From Nitrosopumilus ureiphilus (lineage in GTDB: Archaea > Thermoproteota > Nitrososphaeria > Nitrososphaerales > Nitrosopumilaceae): DNA of 64,000 nt. Below the pieces are notes generated by a model. It was not told the origin of the DNA. It searched no databases and saw nothing but the letters and a program-made list of their open reading frames with translations. Positions 59,832 through 64,000 of the stretch are shown in pieces. The stretch covers positions 1,075,913-1,139,912 of the forward strand of contig NZ_CP026995.1 in NCBI RefSeq assembly GCF_013407185.1, written 5' to 3'. Position 1 is the stretch's first letter. Each line of letters starts with the position of its first letter. The position numbers and the translations under genes are program-made.

Positions 59832-60170
59832 TTGTCTGAAAGAAGACCATTTAGAAGATTCAAAAAAGAACCATCATTAACAACAGAACAAAAAATAGAA
59901 CAATTCATTTTAAGAAATTCAAAGAATGGTTATTTTACCAAAGTTTCAACAATTCCTTACAAATTTGAAATTTCAGAAGATACTGCATGGAATATTGTTG
60001 GGGAATTACTATCAAGTGGCTCACTAGAATCAATCCATGATGAATTTACAGGTGAGATGAAGTTGTGTGAAACTGGAAAAATTTATCTGATTATGGATTT
60101 GGAAAAAAGAAGAAGAAAAGAAAAATACAGGACTGTAAAAAAGAAAAAGCCAATTTCAAAAAAGAAATGA
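59832..60170 (+). CDS. Basic wHTH-like protein
   Basis: A 112-residue protein from a TTG start. A wHTH-like core (FTKVSTIPYKFEISEDTAWN, IVGELLSSGSLESI) is flanked by Arg/Lys-rich ends (RRPFRRFKKE; RRRKEKYRTVKKKKPISKKK), suggesting nucleic-acid binding. The mobile-element relic starts 43 bases later. Confidence 0.65.
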   Translation: MSERRPFRRFKKEPSLTTEQKIEQFILRNSKNGYFTKVSTIPYKFEISEDTAWNIVGELLSSGSLESIHDEFTGEMKLCETGKIYLIMDLEKRRRKEKYRTVKKKKPISKKK

Positions 60171-60213
60171 AAATTTAAGAATTATCCACATAACAAACTC
60201 TTAATTTTATACA

Positions 60214-60499
60214 ATGTGGGCGGGAAAACCCAAACCCTTCAGGATTGGGATAAGAGCGAACACACCACAACTCAAAGCAAAACACAATCAAATATTCAAA
60301 TACAATATGCGTGTAAGAAAACCAATGATATGTGGTACCGCAGGAACTGTGGGAACCATCAAAATACAAACGCCTGAATCTGAAAAGATAGACCCCGACA
60401 CAGGGTTGGGAGAGCCACAACCACAAATGTCTGCGAAAGCAACTTTGAGGCTCGATGAAGCAGGAAGAAGCCACGATGCTTTAGCGAGTGGTAGTTCAC
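60214..60499 (+). mobile_element. IS200/IS605-type relic, copy 3
   Basis: 286 bases matching copy 2 end to end, from ATGTGGGCGGG to TAGTTCAC. It codes TnpB-tail-like CGTAGTVGTIKIQTPESEK with no upstream tnpB. Right-end stem CCAC...GTGG includes an inner GC-TTTA-GC. The base after the shared end is followed by unrelated sequence (ACAATGCAGG). Confidence 0.65.
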
Positions 60500-60521
60500 A
60501 CAATGCAGGATTAGACTAACC

Positions 60522-60737
60522 ATGGATAATGATGAAAATCTTCCTGTGCAATGTCACCCAATAATTAAAGCAAAAAAGGAAAAGAAAATGAAACAATGTA
60601 AACTATGCGGAACTCCATTTGGTAAAGAACCCACCAATGAAGAACTAGAAAGCCATTGGAAGAAACATCACAGTTGGCATTGGGAATACAATAAAGAAAA
60701 AACACCAGAAGATGCATTATTAAAAAAACGAGATTAA
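60522..60737 (+). CDS. C2H2-like zinc-finger protein
   Basis: A 71-residue protein. QCKLCGTPFGKEPTNEELES then HWKKHHSWHW supplies CxxC and a His cluster with finger-like spacing. The start at MKQCKLC (60588) is an alternative. Basic C-terminus. Close behind the relic, so its 5' end may have been altered. Confidence 0.65.
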   Translation: MDNDENLPVQCHPIIKAKKEKKMKQCKLCGTPFGKEPTNEELESHWKKHHSWHWEYNKEKTPEDALLKKRD

Positions 60738-60947
60738 AGACGTCTTGGAATAGTGATCGTTTATAGCATGCCTAGACCACTATACGAAGGCGTCAATATT
60801 ATCTCATGCTCAAGATATAAAAGAAATTTGAAGAAGTTTTCAAACATTTGTTTAATTCAAATCAAAAAATAAAACTAATTTTCAAAAATCAAGTCAAGGG
60901 ATTTATCAATTTTTGAGCAATATAGTTATCATAAGAGGGCAGTTATT

Positions 60948-61064
60948 TTGAGAGAAGATTTTGCAGAATACGAAAAATGTCCATCATGCAATCAAGCGTT
61001 GATTTATTATGATTGTAATTGCCTATTTTGTGGAAAGTGCAAATGTGAGATAAAACCGCTATAA
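60948..61064 (+). CDS. 38-residue Cys-rich miniprotein
   Basis: Starts at TTG: REDFAEYEKCPSCNQALIYY, then DCNCLFCGKCKCEI. Seven cysteines in three close groups suggest two zinc sites. Stop TAA at 61062. Confidence 0.55.
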   Translation: MREDFAEYEKCPSCNQALIYYDCNCLFCGKCKCEIKPL

Positions 61065-61197
61065 CTCACATCCAATCTTATTTTTGTAGAATTTTGAAAA
61101 ACAGCATAGATTATGCCTGAGTAAAAATTAATTTTAAGCTAAAAACTGTGAAAAAATTTACTCTGAATCAGTAATAGTTACTATGAAAATATAGGAC

Positions 61198-61431
61198 ATG
61201 TCAGTAATAGAGGCATATGATATCAAAGCACGAAAAAAAGTATCAATGAAAAACCCACAACCATATCTTATGAAGAATGGCTCATGGGCACTCAAAGGAA
61301 CTAGCGCTGAGACTGGAATCAATTTGTTCAAAATTGTTGGAAGAGAAAAACCATCAATAGCCCAATCAAGATTTGAAACGTTCAAAAATTTGTTTACAAA
61401 CAGACAATGTGAATGTGGAAAAATGTGCTAG
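61198..61431 (+). CDS. Small protein with C-terminal Cys cluster
   Basis: A 77-residue protein. Beta-like N-terminus (SVIEAYDIKARKKVSMKNPQ, GSWALKGTSAETGINLFKIV) and end QCECGKMC. Possibly nucleic-acid binding; not assignable. Confidence 0.65.
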   Translation: MSVIEAYDIKARKKVSMKNPQPYLMKNGSWALKGTSAETGINLFKIVGREKPSIAQSRFETFKNLFTNRQCECGKMC

Positions 61432-61540
61432 TTGAGTTTTTTATGTGTGTCATTAGTTATTGATCGTCATTGGCACAGAATACAGGTACAGAAAGTAGCC
61501 TACAAATAAAATTCGAAAGCATTAATTTGATAATTTTCAG

Positions 61541-62023
61541 ATGAAAAACATGTCTTTTGATATTGATTGGTACAGAAATTTCTATGGAATTTCGTGGGCA
61601 TATGAAAAAGACAGACTAGTAGTTTCAACAGTATTTGAGGATAAAAAAGAGGCCATGCTAATTGCCAAAGAAGTGGAAGATTGGAGTGACAAATTTACCA
61701 GACTAACAATAATTGAAAAAGATGATGACGAGTTTGCCATTTGCTGCTATGAGGATCCTCAGATTTCAAAAAGCATTACACATGTAGGACTCTTTAGAAC
61801 AGGAATGAGGCAAAGTGGAGGATATGAGCAAGCAAAGCCAATGATTGAAGAAAAATCCCCCTTACTGCAAATTGCCTATGCTGCAGATGTCAGAGATATG
61901 AACACATATGAGCAAATTTCGAGGTTAGTCCCAATGAGAAAATGTAGAATAATTTCTGAAAAAGAATTAAAAAAACAAGAATACTTTTACGAAAAAACTG
62001 CCAGTTTACAAAATCAAGATTAA
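61541..62023 (+). CDS. Hypothetical protein, 160 residues
   Basis: Soluble protein (DIDWYRNFYGISWAYEKDRL, FTRLTIIEKDDDEFAICCYE). No known motif. Ends 3 bases before a strong hairpin. Confidence 0.65.
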   Translation: MKNMSFDIDWYRNFYGISWAYEKDRLVVSTVFEDKKEAMLIAKEVEDWSDKFTRLTIIEKDDDEFAICCYEDPQISKSITHVGLFRTGMRQSGGYEQAKPMIEEKSPLLQIAYAADVRDMNTYEQISRLVPMRKCRIISEKELKKQEYFYEKTASLQNQD

Positions 62024-62026
62024 GAA

Positions 62027-62070
62027 GATGGTGAGATTCAAAACTCAATAGATTTGAATGTCTCACCATC
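62027..62070 (+). terminator. Long hairpin behind the 61541 gene
   Basis: GATGGTGAGA/TCTCACCATC outside and TTCAAA/TTTGAA inside, with only a 2-base bulge: 16 pairs. The inner part belongs to the TTCAAA palindrome family. Strongest member in the window. Confidence 0.65.
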
Positions 62071-62190
62071 TATGGTCGGGTATTAAAAATAATGTATTTC
62101 AGATATAAAGAATCACTACTAATTTGTACATAGTATTGATACTGATAAATCATTCATCTGTGTTAAATAGAAAATATACAATCCCATAGT

Positions 62191-62262
62191 ATGCAAGATA
62201 ACAATAACCAATCATCATGGGAAGAAGCAATTGGAATCTCCTGGCTCATTTCAGACGATTGA
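62191..62262 (+). CDS. Possible 23-residue peptide
   Basis: QDNNNQSSWEEAIGISWLIS then DD. It lies within an otherwise empty stretch (62071-62403) that ends in a terminator-like hairpin, so the transcript could instead be a non-coding RNA. Confidence 0.25.
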   Translation: MQDNNNQSSWEEAIGISWLISDD

Positions 62263-62330
62263 AATGTCAAGAATGATTTCCACATGCAGTTCTAACTGTT
62301 GGTGTAAGCAAAAATCAGTAGTTGATGAAG

Positions 62331-62351
62331 GACTTTAGAACGTCTAAAGTC
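62331..62351 (+). terminator. Intrinsic-terminator-like hairpin
   Basis: GACTTTAGA-ACG-TCTAAAGTC, 9 perfect pairs with a 3-base loop, followed by GTATTTTT. No annotated plus-strand gene ends just before it. Confidence 0.6.
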
Positions 62352-62403
62352 GTATTTTTCATTCATAAAATTCATAAAGTAATTTTTTAAGAAAATTGTA
62401 GTA

Positions 62404-63444
62404 TTGTCATCAAAATTCATCATAATTATTCTAATAATTGCCTTGTTTGGAACAATTTTACAGACATGGGGCGGCAGTTGGGACATTACCAGTCATCAAT
62501 TAGGTGATCCTGAGACATTTTTCACACCACCTCATGGAGTATTATACTCCGGAGTTGGGATAGGATTGATTTCAGCCATTATTGCAGCATTTATTCTATT
62601 AAAAAATAAAGAATTGAGAAAGGAATCATTTGCACTAGGATTAAAACTTGTGATTCTTGGAAGTTTATTTCAGATAACAGCAGGGCCTGGTGATTATTAC
62701 TGGCATGAAATGTTTGGAACAGACGGATTACTTAGCCCCACACACTTGACGCTAATTACTGGAATCTTAATTCAAACTGTTGGGGTGGTTATTGGATTGG
62801 CAAGGTTAATTCCATTTAACTTCAAAGTAGTAAAACCAGCATTAATTTTGGCATTTGGAGTTTTATGGTTTATCACAATTGGATTTATTTTTCAATTCAC
62901 ATTACCAATATCAACAGGAGACACATTAGATTTAGATCCTGACCCATATGCGGCAGCAATTATTGCTGCAAGTACAATGCCTTTCTTCAGTGTATTGATT
63001 TTTTGGACTTCTGCCAAATCATTGAGAATGTTTGGAGGTGCAACTTTAGTAACTGCAGTATTCATCACTCTAAATGTTACATCAAACATCATCCCTACAG
63101 AATTTCTTTGGATATATCTTCCATGGTTTGCATTACCAATGATTTTTGCAATTGTGGCAGATGCAATCATTTCTAACAGAATCAAAATTAGAAAATATGG
63201 GGAGAGCATTGCAGGAGCACTTGTAGGATCAGTCTTTCTTATTTTCAGCATGCCATTAATTGGTATGGCATATATCCAATTTTACATATTTAGCGGAGTT
63301 TCAGGATATAATCTACTACCAGAATTTTCTGAAACACTTGGGATTATTTTGGGAGTGATGAGTATCCCTGGCGCAATGATGGGATGGATATCGGTAAGAA
63401 TTGCTAAAAAGAAAATCTCAATTCCAGTAGAATCGGGGATTTGA
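62404..63444 (+). CDS. Multi-pass membrane protein with conserved-looking histidines
   Basis: A 346-residue protein from a TTG start, with about nine membrane helices. Between helices lie WDITSHQLGDPETFFTPPHG, GDYYWHEMFG and LLSPTHLTL, histidines at membrane faces that could bind a metal or heme. Family not recognised. Thaumarchaea have many membrane metalloproteins of unknown role. Confidence 0.75.
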   Translation: MSSKFIIIILIIALFGTILQTWGGSWDITSHQLGDPETFFTPPHGVLYSGVGIGLISAIIAAFILLKNKELRKESFALGLKLVILGSLFQITAGPGDYYWHEMFGTDGLLSPTHLTLITGILIQTVGVVIGLARLIPFNFKVVKPALILAFGVLWFITIGFIFQFTLPISTGDTLDLDPDPYAAAIIAASTMPFFSVLIFWTSAKSLRMFGGATLVTAVFITLNVTSNIIPTEFLWIYLPWFALPMIFAIVADAIISNRIKIRKYGESIAGALVGSVFLIFSMPLIGMAYIQFYIFSGVSGYNLLPEFSETLGIILGVMSIPGAMMGWISVRIAKKKISIPVESGI

Positions 63445-63480
63445 AGACACCCATAAATTTGAGATTGTGATATATCCAGT

Positions 63481-63636
63481 ATGCATTGTGATGATAAAAG
63501 AACCTTGTATGTTTTAAAAAAAGAAATAGAAAAAAAGTGGAACGAGTTGAAAGATTCGGAATTTAAGGATGAAACACTACTAAAGAATCTCAATGAGGCA
63601 TTCTTAGACTATTTTGAATATAAAAATCAAGGATAA
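63481..63636 (+). CDS. 51-residue hypothetical protein
   Basis: A charged helical protein (KKEIEKKWNELKDSEFKDET). ATG at 63481, TAA ending at 63636. It follows the membrane protein by 36 bases and precedes the next gene by 43. Confidence 0.5.
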   Translation: MHCDDKRTLYVLKKEIEKKWNELKDSEFKDETLLKNLNEAFLDYFEYKNQG

Positions 63637-63679
63637 GATTATCAGAATGACTTAAGTAATATTTTGAGTTATAATTGAC

Positions 63680-64000
63680 ATGAATTTTGAAAATCTCTTA
63701 AAGAGAATAATGGATTCAGATATCAACATCAGACACAGTATAGTTACTGATACGGAAGGAAACATACTTGCTACGAGCCATAGAGACGGGATTACAAATT
63801 TTCTATCTCAAGAGGAAACTGAAGCATCATTGAAAAGAGCAGCAGCGGCATGGAAGGGTAGGAAAGCATTGAGTCCAAAAATTGGAAAGGGACAGTATGC
63901 AGTAGCAGCATTTGAAAAGATTACTAGAATGACTTTTCCACTAGGGGAAGAGAATTTGATTTTTGTCAGCATGGGCTCTGATTCAGTAAGAACAGATGTT
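63680..64000 (+). CDS. Roadblock/LC7-like protein, cut by the right edge
   Basis: 107 codons are visible and open at the edge. NIRHSIVTDTEGNILATSHR, KIGKGQYAVAAFEKIT and GEENLIFVSMGSDS follow the roadblock/profilin-like beta pattern. Similar in style to the protein at 13687. The C-terminus is outside the window. Confidence 0.65.
   Translation, partial: MNFENLLKRIMDSDINIRHSIVTDTEGNILATSHRDGITNFLSQEETEASLKRAAAAWKGRKALSPKIGKGQYAVAAFEKITRMTFPLGEENLIFVSMGSDSVRTDV

Noticed and set aside
60767-60871. 34-codon frame beginning MPRPLYEG
   Set aside because: No motif, poor composition at its 3' end, and no supporting context.

Overview
The window looks like chromosomal DNA of an ammonia-oxidising archaeon of the marine Nitrosopumilus type (Nitrososphaerota/Thaumarchaeota). 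The DNA is AT-rich and genes lie close together on both strands. Archaeal hallmarks are aRF1 with NIKS and GGQ motifs, the archaeal purine enzyme PurP, an archaeal-type AspRS beside GatCAB, a TIGR00300-type LOR/SDH protein, orphan Cdc48 N-domains, and a PEFG-type C-terminal sorting signal of the kind known from Nitrosopumilus. No amo, rRNA or replication-origin genes were seen. The genus is inferred from gene style only.

Layout. 0-0.7 kb: a relic of an IS200/IS605-type element. 0.7-3.9 kb: methyltransferase-like gene and a minus-strand operon (flavin monooxygenase-like, thiolase, DUF35 partner). 4.1-5.9 kb: AbiEi/AbiEii-type toxin-antitoxin pair behind an array of ATCCTATT half-sites. 6.1-19.4 kb: mostly core genes (sugar-nucleotidyltransferase, purK/purE, ilvA, class III cyclase-domain protein, VOC protein, tandem stand-alone RAM proteins, tRNA-Phe, cobalamin adenosyltransferase, HD protein, LOR/SDH) with several tiny zinc proteins. 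19.5-31.6 kb: SHOCT pseudogene, aminotransferase, acyl-CoA synthetase, gatB-gatA-gatC-aspS, purP, HyuA-like protein. 31.6-38.6 kb: a metal block with an FTR1-type permease, a PEFG protein sharing its extracellular repeat, two winged-helix regulators, CbtA/CbtB, a DUF4443-like protein and a DsbA-like oxidoreductase. 38.7-40.7 kb: aRF1, second IS605 relic, HIT protein. 41.0-42.8 kb: a second regulator/nucleotidyltransferase pair with a more GC-rich look. 43-46 kb: ilvD and a HEPN-like protein.

46.5-63 kb is an accessory-looking region of small, poorly known genes: two orphan Cdc48-N proteins, secreted cysteine proteins, a membrane-bound HTH regulator, C2H2-like and zinc-ribbon miniproteins, an XPD/DinG-like helicase, a GIY-YIG-like protein, a matrixin-like protease, an HEQGH protein and a third IS605 relic. 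Many of its genes end in a related palindrome (TTCAAA...TTTGAA), and several strong hairpins lie between genes.

How the genes fit together: PurK, PurE and PurP serve purine synthesis. IlvA and IlvD serve branched-chain amino acids. AspRS with GatCAB implies Asn-tRNA(Asn) made by transamidation. CbtAB and the adenosyltransferase connect cobalt supply to cobalamin. FTR1 points to iron uptake. The most unusual elements are three tnpB-3'-end/right-end relics that keep an omegaRNA-like end, two separate nucleotidyltransferase toxin-type modules, the palindrome family, and the orphan Cdc48-N proteins. All functions are read from sequence; no database search was run.
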